A stretch of DNA of 64,000 nt from Paenibacillus caseinilyticus (lineage in GTDB: Bacteria > Bacillota > Bacilli > Paenibacillales > NBRC-103111): positions 62,001-126,000 of the forward strand of contig NZ_JAQAGY010000020.1 in assembly GCF_027533645.1 (NCBI RefSeq), given 5' to 3'. The position numbers and the translations under genes are program-made. Each line of letters begins with the position of its first letter. Position 1 is the first letter of the stretch. Shown here piece after piece: positions 24,401 to 32,348 of the stretch. The notes beneath the pieces were generated by a model. That model was not told the origin of the DNA. It was given only the letters and a program-made list of their open reading frames with translations, and made no database searches.

Positions 24401-26548
24401 CTATAAAAAGTCGGCCTTTGCCGTGACCAGAGGTTCCAGACGGACGGCGCAAACTTTGAATCCCGGCATCCGGCAGACGGGATCGAGCGCCGGATGGGTG
24501 AGGCGGTTCACATTCTGCCCGCCTGCCCAGTGCATCGGGACGAACACCGTATCCTCGCGCATGCCGGCATTCAGCCTCGTGCGGACGGTCATCGTTCCCC
24601 GGCGGGACTCCAGCACGACCAACTTCCCGTCATCGATCCGTAATCGGCGCGCCGTCCTCGGATGAATCTCCACGAAGGACTCGATATCCCGTGCGGCCAG
24701 CGTCGGGCTGAGCCGCGTCTGAACGCCGGTAAGATAATGCGTGAGCACCCTCCCTGTAGTCAGATAGAGGGGGTATTCTTCGCATACCGTCTCCACCGGA
24801 AACCGGCTGTCCACCGGAATCAGCTCGGCCCGGCCGTCTTCGCGGGCGAAGGAGCTCTCGAACAACCGGCCGCTGCTCGTCTCATCGGGTGAAGGACAAG
24901 GCCAGTACACGCCTTCCTCCCTGCGCAGCCGTTCGTAGGTGATGCCGTAGTAATCCGCTTGTCCGCCTCGGGAAGCCTGCCTCAGTTCTTCGAAGATCTC
25001 CTCGGCTGAGCCGAAGCCGAAGTACCGCCCCCTGCCCAGCTCCGCGGCGATCCCGCACAGTATCTGCCAGTCATGCCTGGCTTCACCCGGAGCCTCGCGG
25101 GCCGTTTCCCTCAGGAGTACCCGCCCTTCCAGGTTGGTCAGTGTCCCTTCGTTCTCCAGATAAGCCGAGGCAGGCAGGATCAGATCGGCCATCTTCGCCG
25201 TCTCGGACATGAGCATATCCGCAACCACCAGAAAATCCAGCTTCTGGAGTCCTTCCTCCACGAAACCGGCATGGGGATTCGATACCACCGGATTGGAGCC
25301 CATGACCAGCAGCGCCCGGATCTCGCGTGCGTGCACCCGCTCCATCATCTCGTAGGCGGAGACGCCTTTGCCAGGAAGCTCGGCCGGATCGATGCCCCAC
25401 ACGCCGGCCACATAAGCGCGGTCCGCCTCATTCTCGATAAGCCGGTAGCCCGGCAGCTGGTCCGCCTTCTGTCCGTGCTCCCGTCCGCCCTGCCCGTTGC
25501 CCTGTCCCGTCACCGCTCCGTAGCCGCAGCCCGGACGGCCGATCTTGCCCGTCACGAGCACCAGGTTGAGGAAGTTGCGGACCGCCATGTGGCCGTCCGT
25601 CTGCTGCTCGACGCCCCTTGCCGTGAATACCATCCCCGTCGGGGCCCGCCCGAAGGCCGAAGCGGCGCGGCGGATCTTCTCCGCAGGAACGCCCGTCATC
25701 TCTGCGATCATGCCAAGGTCCACCGACTCTAAGTGCTCCCGAAGGGATGCGTACCCGCTGGTCCGCTCTTCCACGAAAGCCGGGTCTGTCAGCCCCTCTT
25801 CCAGAATCACCTTCAGCAGGCCATTGGCCAAGGCCGCGTCCATCCCCGGCTTCACCTGCAGGTGCAGGTCGGCCAGCTGCGTGGTCGCCGTCACCCGGGG
25901 ATCGATGGCAATGATATAGGCACCCTGCTCCTTCGCCCTTGTAAAGTAGGGCATGAGGGTAGGCTGGCATTCCGCTATGTTCGTGCCCGCGAGCACGATA
26001 CACTTCGCCAGCGGGATATCCGACAGCGGATTCGTCAGCCCCCGGTCCATGCCCAGCGCCTTGAGGCCTGCCGAAGCGGCCGCCGACATGCAGAACCGGC
26101 CGTTGTAATCGATATGCTTGGTCCGGAGCGCGACCCGCGCGAACTTGCCGAGCAGGTAAGCCGATTCGTTGGTCAAGGAGCCGCCGCCGTAGACGCCGAC
26201 CGCATCGCTGCCGTAGACGCGCTGGATGTCATAGAAGCGCCGTGCGACCTCGCGGTATGCCTCCTTCCAGGAGATGCGTTCGAAGGAACCGTCCTTCGTC
26301 TTGCGCATGGGATGCAGGATGCGCTCGCTGCTCAAGGCATGCTGGTAAGCGTTCATCCCCTTGATGCAGAGCCGCCCCTCGGAGGCCGCATTCGGCACCC
26401 CTTCGACCGTATACATGCGGCGGCCCTGAGGATCGGAGTTCTCTGTGATCTGCATCCGGCACTGCACGCTGCAGAACGGACACTGCGTCCGCATCACCAC
26501 CGGGACTCTCCGGTCGTTTGATGCCTCCGCTATATTTGAAGGATTCAT
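24401..26548 (-). CDS. nasC: Assimilatory nitrate reductase, catalytic molybdoprotein
   Basis: A 715-residue cytoplasmic oxidoreductase of the molybdopterin (MopB) superfamily. The N-terminal 4Fe-4S motif is C-x2-C-x3-C-x30-C (Cys23, 26, 30, 61). The NasA/NasC type is supported by the surrounding genes and by motifs such as NGRFCMSAAASA, GTNIAEC, GxGYGAVTGQGNGQGGREHGQK and the C-terminal TTGRVLTHYLTGVQTR, which belongs to the molydopterin-dinucleotide-binding domain. It reduces nitrate to nitrite with electrons from NasB. ATG at 26548 has AGGTG six bases upstream; GTG at 26557, overlapping the nasB stop, is possible. Nitrite reductase genes are not in the window. Confidence 0.9.
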   Translation of the reverse strand: MNPSNIAEASNDRRVPVVMRTQCPFCSVQCRMQITENSDPQGRRMYTVEGVPNAASEGRLCIKGMNAYQHALSSERILHPMRKTKDGSFERISWKEAYREVARRFYDIQRVYGSDAVGVYGGGSLTNESAYLLGKFARVALRTKHIDYNGRFCMSAAASAGLKALGMDRGLTNPLSDIPLAKCIVLAGTNIAECQPTLMPYFTRAKEQGAYIIAIDPRVTATTQLADLHLQVKPGMDAALANGLLKVILEEGLTDPAFVEERTSGYASLREHLESVDLGMIAEMTGVPAEKIRRAASAFGRAPTGMVFTARGVEQQTDGHMAVRNFLNLVLVTGKIGRPGCGYGAVTGQGNGQGGREHGQKADQLPGYRLIENEADRAYVAGVWGIDPAELPGKGVSAYEMMERVHAREIRALLVMGSNPVVSNPHAGFVEEGLQKLDFLVVADMLMSETAKMADLILPASAYLENEGTLTNLEGRVLLRETAREAPGEARHDWQILCGIAAELGRGRYFGFGSAEEIFEELRQASRGGQADYYGITYERLRREEGVYWPCPSPDETSSGRLFESSFAREDGRAELIPVDSRFPVETVCEEYPLYLTTGRVLTHYLTGVQTRLSPTLAARDIESFVEIHPRTARRLRIDDGKLVVLESRRGTMTVRTRLNAGMREDTVFVPMHWAGGQNVNRLTHPALDPVCRMPGFKVCAVRLEPLVTAKADFL

Positions 26549-26553
26549 TGGAT

Positions 26554-28920
26554 TCACCTGCCCACTGCGGCTTCTTCCCGCTTATTCGTGTAGAGCGACC
26601 CGGCGGCGGCGCTCCGCAGCCGCTCATCGAGCAGCCGATGCGTCCACTCTCCCCGGCGCTCCGGATGAAGCAGCCCTTCCCGGAGGGAGAGAAGCCCCAT
26701 CCGCTCCACCCACTGGCCGGTCGTCTCGCCATAATAGGCTTCTTCCCTGTACCGTTGCAGGAAGGCTGCGGCGGTCTCCACCGCCCGCTCATCGCTGCTC
26801 TCGATGCAGAGCAGCACCCCGCTGCGCACCTCGGCCTGTGCGCTGCCTCCGGCATAGATCTCCCAGCCGCCGGGCACGCCGGCGAGTCCCAGATCGCGGG
26901 TGAGCGTCTCTGCACGGTGCAGTGGACTGCCCGATACGGCGATGCGCACCCGGGTCGGCAGCTGCATGCCTTCGACCGCCTCTTCGAGCTTCGCGGCCAG
27001 CCCCGCCGAGTCCCGCAGCGCCGAGGGGTCATACCCCAGCCCTGCGCAGGAAGCTACGGTCCCCACCGCCAGCCCCGAGGCCGAAATGACCGTGGGCAGC
27101 TTCAGATCGGACGCCACTTCCCGCGCCTTCGCCGCCGGCACGCCGAGCAGCTGAAGCTGGCCGTCGCCGGAGACCTTGACGGCTCCGATGCCGTGGCGGT
27201 CCATGGCATCGGCGATGCGCCGCAGCTCCTTTGCTCCGGCCTTCCCGCCGTAGAGCCTCGGGACGACCGCACACGTGCCGTCCGCAAGCATCCCCGCGGC
27301 AGGCACCTCCGCGGCGGCAGGCTTCAGCAGTCCGGTATAGTACCGGAGGGCCGGTAGGCAGACCGCGCAGCCGTCCGCGGACCGCCAGCCGAGCTGCCTC
27401 ATCGCTTCGGCCGCCGACAGCGGGCGCAGATCCAGTACGGCTTCGCGCAGCGCTTCCCGGCTCAGCGGCGTACAGCCGCAGACCGGCTGCGCGGCGGCTG
27501 CCGGTTCTTCCGCATGGGCCAGCGTGTAGGCCAGCAGCGCGGAGACCAGCGGCTTGCAGCCGCCGCAGGAACTCGATGCCTTCGTACAGCTGCGGACGTC
27601 CTCGAACGTCTGCAGCCCTTGCTCCCGGATCGCCCCGGCGATCTGGCCCTTCGTCACGCCGTTGCACGAGCAGACGGTCTCGCTGTCCGCCATGGCGCAG
27701 AGATAGGCCTCCTGCCCGGCGGCATCGTCTCCTGCGGTCGGCGCATCGAGTACCGAGGCGTCAGCCCCCTGCTTGATATAACCGAGCAGCTTGGAGCCCT
27801 CGCTGCTGTCCCCGTAGAGCACGGCGCCGGCGATCCGCCCGCCGCGCACCCAGATCTTCCGGTAGCGCCCCCGGATACCGTCATAAGATAGAATCGACTC
27901 CGTATCTTCCCCATCTGCGATGTCTCCCGCAGAGAACACGTCCACGCCGGATACTTTGAGCTGAGTCGCCAGGATGGAGCCTTGGTACCCTTCTTCCGCC
28001 GGCACCCCGCAGATACGCTGCGCAAGCACCTTGCCCTGCTCGTACAGCGGGGCCACGAGACCGTACACGACTCCCCGGTGCTCCGCGCATTCGCCGACCG
28101 CATACACCCCGGCGGTGCCGGTTTCCATATAATCATTGACGAGAATGCCGCGGCCCGTCTCGATGCCGCTGTCCTTGGCCAACCCTACGTTCGGCCGCAC
28201 ACCGGCCGCCATGACGATCAGATCCGCCTTCGTCTCCGAGCCGTCCGTGAACCGCAGCCCGGTCACCCGCTCGCCGCCGAGAATTTCCTGCGACTGCTTG
28301 CCAAGCAGGAACCGCATGCCCTGCCCTTCCAGCTCCTTGCGGAGCATCCGGGAAGCCGTAGGGTCGAGCTGCCGTTCCATCAGATGCGTATGGAGATGTA
28401 CCACATCCACCTCCATCCCGAGGTTCAGCAGACCGCGCGCCGCCTCCAGCCCGAGCAGACCGCCGCCGATCACCACCGCCTTGCGGCATGTCTGCGCCGC
28501 CTCGATCATCCGCTGGCAGTCCTCGATATCCCGGAAGGCCGTCACGCCCCGCTTCGCCGCGCCGGGAATCGGGGGCAAGAAGGGAAGAGAACCCGTCGCA
28601 AGGATCAGGTAATCGTACCCAGCCGTCCTGCCTTTGTCCGTCAGGATGCGCCGGCGCGCCGTGTCCGCTTCGATCACAGTCTCTCCGGTGAACAGCCGGA
28701 TGCCGTTCTCCTCGAACCAGCTACTGTCATTCAGCGTAATGTCCTCTACGGGTGTATCGCCCTGCAGCACTTTGGAGAGCAGAATCCGGTTATAGTTGGG
28801 ATGATTCTCACGGCCGAATACCGTGATATCGAAGCGCCCCGGCGCCAGCTTCACAATCTCCTCGAGACACCGCACACCGGCCATTCCGCCGCCGACGAGC
28901 ACAATTCTAGGTTTTGTCAT
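26554..28920 (-). CDS. nasB: Nitrate reductase electron-transfer subunit (NirB-like without siroheme ligands)
   Basis: A 788-residue flavoprotein. Residues 1-380 form an NAD(P)/FAD oxidoreductase (VLVGGGMAG at 7-15, ATGS, second NAD motif VIGGGLLGLEAARG). Two BFD-like [2Fe-2S] domains follow (CSCNGVTKGQ...SSCGGC; then VCGCTPL...DGCAVC). The C-terminal ~230 residues resemble the nitrite/sulfite reductase ferredoxin-like half, but the cysteines that bind 4Fe-4S/siroheme are missing (CAGLGYD and SGSPLHR stand where two cysteine pairs are expected). This agrees with an electron-donor role for nitrate reductase, as in B. subtilis NasB, and not with nitrite reduction. It overlaps or abuts nasC, implying translational coupling, and follows the transporter gene. 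Confidence 0.88.
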   Translation of the reverse strand: MTKPRIVLVGGGMAGVRCLEEIVKLAPGRFDITVFGRENHPNYNRILLSKVLQGDTPVEDITLNDSSWFEENGIRLFTGETVIEADTARRRILTDKGRTAGYDYLILATGSLPFLPPIPGAAKRGVTAFRDIEDCQRMIEAAQTCRKAVVIGGGLLGLEAARGLLNLGMEVDVVHLHTHLMERQLDPTASRMLRKELEGQGMRFLLGKQSQEILGGERVTGLRFTDGSETKADLIVMAAGVRPNVGLAKDSGIETGRGILVNDYMETGTAGVYAVGECAEHRGVVYGLVAPLYEQGKVLAQRICGVPAEEGYQGSILATQLKVSGVDVFSAGDIADGEDTESILSYDGIRGRYRKIWVRGGRIAGAVLYGDSSEGSKLLGYIKQGADASVLDAPTAGDDAAGQEAYLCAMADSETVCSCNGVTKGQIAGAIREQGLQTFEDVRSCTKASSSCGGCKPLVSALLAYTLAHAEEPAAAAQPVCGCTPLSREALREAVLDLRPLSAAEAMRQLGWRSADGCAVCLPALRYYTGLLKPAAAEVPAAGMLADGTCAVVPRLYGGKAGAKELRRIADAMDRHGIGAVKVSGDGQLQLLGVPAAKAREVASDLKLPTVISASGLAVGTVASCAGLGYDPSALRDSAGLAAKLEEAVEGMQLPTRVRIAVSGSPLHRAETLTRDLGLAGVPGGWEIYAGGSAQAEVRSGVLLCIESSDERAVETAAAFLQRYREEAYYGETTGQWVERMGLLSLREGLLHPERRGEWTHRLLDERLRSAAAGSLYTNKREEAAVGR

Positions 28921-29023
28921 CTCCGTTCTCCTCCCGTTCCCTATTCCTGTTCTCTCTAGTTCCTGTTCTCTATCTCTTGCTCCATGTTCACCCAGATCCG
29001 GGGAGCGCCCGTCAAGCCTGCCC

Positions 29024-30205
29024 TCAAGCTGCCGGGACGTTCGTATGCCCGGTCCGCCCCGCCGGCCGCGCCGCCTTGTTCATCCACAAGCACAGGAAGG
29101 CGAACAGTGCCAGCAGAAGGAAGCCCGGCATATAAGTCCCGCCCGCATCCCGCAGCACGCCGAGTACAAGGGGAGGAAAGAATCCACCCACGCCTCCGGC
29201 CGCGCCCACAACGCCGGTAACCGCTCCGGTGCGTCCGAGCGAGACCTCCGGGACCATTTTGAATACCGCGCCGTTCCCGAGCCCGAACCCAAGACCCGCC
29301 AGCAGGCAGCCCGCTGAGAACAAGACGAGATGACCGAGCGAGAACGCAAGCAGCACAGCGGCGCATGCGATGACCGCAAAGACGCCAAGCAGCACTTGAC
29401 GGGAGCCGATCCGGTCGGCCATATACCCTCCGAGAGGCCGGATGAACGTCGCCGCCGCTACGAACCCCGCCGTAGCGAGTCCCGCATCCGCCGCCGCCAG
29501 CCCGAACAGCTCCCGCAGCAGGGTAGGAAGGTAGACGCTGAACGCCACAAAACCGCCGAACGTAAGAAAGTAGAATAACGATAAGATCCATGTGGACCGG
29601 AAGCGCAGCACCTGCAGTGATTCCCGGACCGTCTGGCGTTTCTCGGGCAGCGGCAGCTCGCCCGCTCCCCACCGGAAGAGGACTGCCGTCACCAGAATCA
29701 CGCCGGCCAGACCGTAGAATACCCCGGACATTCCGAACTGCCGGTACACCAGAGGCACGAGGAAGCTTGAGGCGGCTACCCCCAGATTGCCGAGCCCCGC
29801 CAGCCCGAGGACGAACCCTTGTTTGTCCGGCGGATACCACCGCGACACGTAGGTCATCGATACCGAGAAGGCCGTCCCCGCCATCCCCAGCAGAAAGGCG
29901 GAGAGCAGCAGCATCCCGTACGAAGAAGCAAAGGGGGTAAGGAGCAGCGGTACGATCAAAAACAGCAGCAGGGCCGAGAACACGGGACGGCCGCCATAGC
30001 GGTCTGTGTAGATCCCCATGGGGAAGCGCATCACAGAGCCGAGCAGTACGGGTGCGGCGATGAGCACGCTCTGCTCGAAGGCGGTAAGACCGTAAGCCTC
30101 CCGCAGGGGACCTGCGATCGGCGAGAATACGTTCCACACCATAAAGGAAGAAGCCATGGCAAGCGTCGACAATCCAAGGGCAAGAGCTGGGCGTCTCTGG
30201 TTCAT
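29024..30205 (-). CDS. narK: Nitrate/nitrite transporter, NarK/NasA family
   Basis: A 393-residue major facilitator protein with twelve predicted helices. The nitrate/nitrite porter signature is present: an early FSPIAGPLRE segment, RFPMGIYTDRYGGR after TM2, the glycine-rich nitrate signatures GLAGLGNLGVA and GVVGAAGGVGGFFPP in TM5 and TM11. It imports nitrate for the reductase encoded by the next two genes. ATG at 30205 has AGGAGGAG upstream; the longer in-frame start at 30265 reads through the likely promoter. nasB starts 103 bp downstream with no terminator between. A perfect TnrA/GlnR box lies about 75 bp upstream, so induction under nitrogen limitation is expected. Confidence 0.92.
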   Translation of the reverse strand: MNQRRPALALGLSTLAMASSFMVWNVFSPIAGPLREAYGLTAFEQSVLIAAPVLLGSVMRFPMGIYTDRYGGRPVFSALLLFLIVPLLLTPFASSYGMLLLSAFLLGMAGTAFSVSMTYVSRWYPPDKQGFVLGLAGLGNLGVAASSFLVPLVYRQFGMSGVFYGLAGVILVTAVLFRWGAGELPLPEKRQTVRESLQVLRFRSTWILSLFYFLTFGGFVAFSVYLPTLLRELFGLAAADAGLATAGFVAAATFIRPLGGYMADRIGSRQVLLGVFAVIACAAVLLAFSLGHLVLFSAGCLLAGLGFGLGNGAVFKMVPEVSLGRTGAVTGVVGAAGGVGGFFPPLVLGVLRDAGGTYMPGFLLLALFAFLCLWMNKAARPAGRTGHTNVPAA

Positions 30206-30262
30206 GAGTGAGTCTCCTCCTATATTCCTAACATCAGAAGTAATGAATATCCTGAATCTCTT

Positions 30263-30281
30263 CACAAATTCTTAATTTGTG
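30263..30281. promoter_or_regulatory. 19-bp palindrome in the narK promoter region
   Basis: CACAAATT-CTT-AATTTGTG is an exact inverted repeat (8+3+8), touching the TnrA/GlnR box and about 60 bp before the narK start. Its position suggests a second regulator binding site; I do not recognise the protein. TTGTGA within it could also act as a -35 element. Confidence 0.45.
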
Positions 30282-30296
30282 TTATAAAACTTAACA
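30280..30296. promoter_or_regulatory. TnrA/GlnR binding site
   Basis: TGTTATAAAACTTAACA matches the MerR-family TnrA/GlnR consensus TGTNA-N7-TNACA at every fixed position. It is centred about 83 bp upstream of the narK ATG, a place suited to activation of the nitrate operon when nitrogen is scarce. Confidence 0.8.
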
Positions 30297-30599
30297 AGCA
30301 TTTATTACCATTACTCTAATGCAAATATTCACAATATTCAATACCGAACTTTTTATTATTCCTTATTTTTGCCGACCGGCCCATAAAACACGGATAATCA
30401 GAAAAAATATATGGTTAATGTTCGTTTTATTCACATGAAAGCGTAATACACTTGATCTTCTATAACCCGAACCTTTCATTAGAAGGCGCTTTTTTCACGA
30501 ACTTATGTCACTTTAGTTCACTCGAACGAACGGACTGTTCCTACCCGCTCCGTTGATCCCACCTCCAAGATAACCGGCTTCGCCGTCCTTTCAGGACGA
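30297..30599. other. A+T-rich intergenic region upstream of narK
   Basis: About 300 bases, strikingly A+T-rich compared with surrounding genes in the first half. It holds no reading frame with a ribosome site. A short hairpin (CCGGCTTCGCCGTCC...GGACG region, about 30576-30598) precedes the dispersed repeat. It may carry further control sites for the nitrate operon. Confidence 0.35.
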
Positions 30600-30659
30600 T
30601 GCGCGTTTATGAGATATATAAGATGACAGGATCAAGCCCTGGAGAGATATACATTCTTA
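30600..30659 (+). repeat. Dispersed 60-bp hairpin repeat, copy 2
   Basis: Second copy of the element at 13271-13330, same orientation, 54/60 identical with no gaps. The terminal stem is less perfect here because the right end changes from TATAAAT to AAATAG. It lies between the narK promoter region and the terminator of the next gene. Confidence 0.75.
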
Positions 30660-30664
30660 AATAG

Positions 30665-30702
30665 CAAAAAAAAGGGGATCCGTCCGAAGACAGATCCCCT
30701 TT
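30665..30702 (-). terminator. Intrinsic terminator of the 182-aa protein gene
   Basis: A 10-bp perfect stem (30671-30680 with 30693-30702), 12-base loop, followed on the minus strand by a run of T. About 90 bp after the stop codon at 30795. Confidence 0.75.
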
Positions 30703-30794
30703 CGTTCATACACACGGTTAAGGCGATACCCCGTGCCTGCCCAACTCTATTGAACGAGCCTGCACTGCATCCCCCGGCCCCCAAGACAAACCGC

Positions 30795-31343
30795 TTATAC
30801 GCCGCGGGCATACAGATGGATGCCGCGGACATATTCGCCCACGAGCACGTCCAGGGCTTCGAACTCTTTCTTCCCCTCGCCGCCGCCATCCAGCCTGCGC
30901 ATGATTTCCGCTATGAAAGCATCACAGACCCCTTTGTCCGACTCCTGTACCCGGCTGTAATCAGTGAGATACGCCGGCACGAAATAGCAATCCAGCGAGT
31001 TCATTCCGTAGGAGAACGCCTTCTCTCTGGATTCATCGCCCTCCTGCCACGCCTTCAGCCGGTCATACAAACTGCTGAGCGTAATCAATCCGAGCCTATA
31101 GCTCCGACGGTTGTACTCGTAAGCCCCCTCGTCGACCATCCCTTTCTCATACCGTTTGGCGTTCGTTTCGTCAAGCAGGTAGAGGGCTCCCCCCCACTCC
31201 GACGCGAAGCGGAGCCAGAACGGCCCGTCCGCCGGGTCGATCTCCATCGTCATCACTTCGCCGAACACCACATCCGGATCCGCCGCGAGGGTGCGCCGCG
31301 CCTGCTCTTCGAGTGTCCGTCTGTCCTGCCTTATACCGTCCAT
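30795..31343 (-). CDS. Protein of unknown function (182 aa)
   Basis: A soluble, acidic 182-residue protein without signal or membrane segment. It is mostly helical by composition, with aromatic-rich patches (FWLRFASEWGGALYLLDE; SLDCYFVPAYLTDYSRVQ). GGAGA lies about 11 bases before the ATG. It has a terminator and stands alone. I do not recognise the family and no neighbour suggests a role. Confidence 0.65.
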   Translation of the reverse strand: MDGIRQDRRTLEEQARRTLAADPDVVFGEVMTMEIDPADGPFWLRFASEWGGALYLLDETNAKRYEKGMVDEGAYEYNRRSYRLGLITLSSLYDRLKAWQEGDESREKAFSYGMNSLDCYFVPAYLTDYSRVQESDKGVCDAFIAEIMRRLDGGGEGKKEFEALDVLVGEYVRGIHLYARGV

Positions 31344-31621
31344 CTATGGATCATTCTCCTTCTCCACCAGCCGCACGGCCTGCCGCGGGCTTCCTGTTCC
31401 CCTATTGTAGCAAGTTTTGGCCCAAAAGGCACCGCGCCGACCTGCTCTTACGTTTCGTGCCCGAAGCAATAAACTCGTCTGTGACTCCCTTTATTGTTTA
31501 AAATCGCGCCCAACGCCAAATACTACTCCCGTTAGAGATCATTGGCGAGGTGCGCCGGGACAAAGCAGGCTCCGATCGGGAACCGCCGGCCCGGTCCATC
31601 CGCTGCGGGAGGACAGTCCAA

Positions 31622-32131
31622 ATGACGACCAATAAGAATGAATTGATGACCATAGTGGGACAAATCGCCGAAACCCTGGCCCAGGCCACCGAGAGGCTCT
31701 CCTCGGTCTCCCAGGATTCGGATTCGCTGGCCCGTATCTCTCAGCAGCTCCTGGCTCAGTCTCAGACCTCCAACGAGGATGCGAAGAAGACGGACGAAGT
31801 GCTCGCCTTCATCCGCCACGTCGCAGGCCAGACCAACCTGCTCGGATTGAATGCCTCGATCGAGTCCGCCCGGGCCGGCGAGATGGGACGGGGCTTCGCG
31901 GTCGTGGCCAGCGAGATCCGCAAGCTGTCCCTCGATACGATCGACTCCGCCGAGAAGATCCAGGATATCCTGAGCAACATCCGCCAAACGACAGACAGCA
32001 TCTCCACTACCGTCCGGGAAATACATACGATCGGGCAGCGGCAGGTCTCTTCGGCGGCCGGGATCGAATCTTCCATGAAAGAGATCGAATCGATGTCCCG
32101 GCAGCTCAGCTCCTATGTCTCCAGACTGTAG
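31622..32131 (+). CDS. Cytosolic methyl-accepting chemotaxis signalling domain protein
   Basis: A 169-residue protein that is almost only a truncated MCP signalling domain. The hairpin tip that contacts CheA/CheW is recognisable ([40 protein letters not shown], about residues 62-101), with heptad-patterned helices on both sides. There is no membrane segment, HAMP or recognisable sensor domain; the N-terminal 40 residues are coiled-coil-like. GGAGG lies nine bases before the ATG. The tip has [14 protein letters not shown] where full receptors have [14 protein letters not shown]. It could join receptor arrays as a soluble adaptor, or sense through an unseen partner. A terminator follows at 32174-32209. 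Confidence 0.85.
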   Translation: MTTNKNELMTIVGQIAETLAQATERLSSVSQDSDSLARISQQLLAQSQTSNEDAKKTDEVLAFIRHVAGQTNLLGLNASIESARAGEMGRGFAVVASEIRKLSLDTIDSAEKIQDILSNIRQTTDSISTTVREIHTIGQRQVSSAAGIESSMKEIESMSRQLSSYVSRL

Positions 32132-32173
32132 CTCCCTGCCGCTTCCATACAAGGGCACCGATTCACACAAAGA

Positions 32174-32209
32174 AAACAGCCGGACAGGGAACTTCCCCTC
32201 CGGCTGTTT
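32174..32209 (+). terminator. Intrinsic terminator after the soluble chemoreceptor gene
   Basis: An 11-bp perfect stem (32174-32184 with 32199-32209) with a 14-base loop, ending in TTT. It lies 43 bp past the stop codon and may also stop minus-strand reading. Confidence 0.7.
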
Positions 32210-32348
32210 GGCATACGGGGCCTGCCGGCAACCTTGAAGACGGCGCAAGCCAGAAGGATGCATGCCTAAGGTTAAGAGTCAAGGCGGCACTAAGGCCCCC
32301 TCCCCCATGGCAAGATCCCCATATAGTAGAGTGTATTCTATCTCATGC

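Noticed and set aside
26554-28920. Reading nasB as nitrite reductase large subunit (nirB/nasD)
   Set aside because: The siroheme/4Fe-4S cysteines are missing and the gene abuts nasC, as electron-transfer subunits do.
31498-31530. SigD-type promoter for the soluble chemoreceptor gene
   Set aside because: A TAAA and a GCCAAATA are present, but spacing is about 12 bp and the -10 has too many mismatches.
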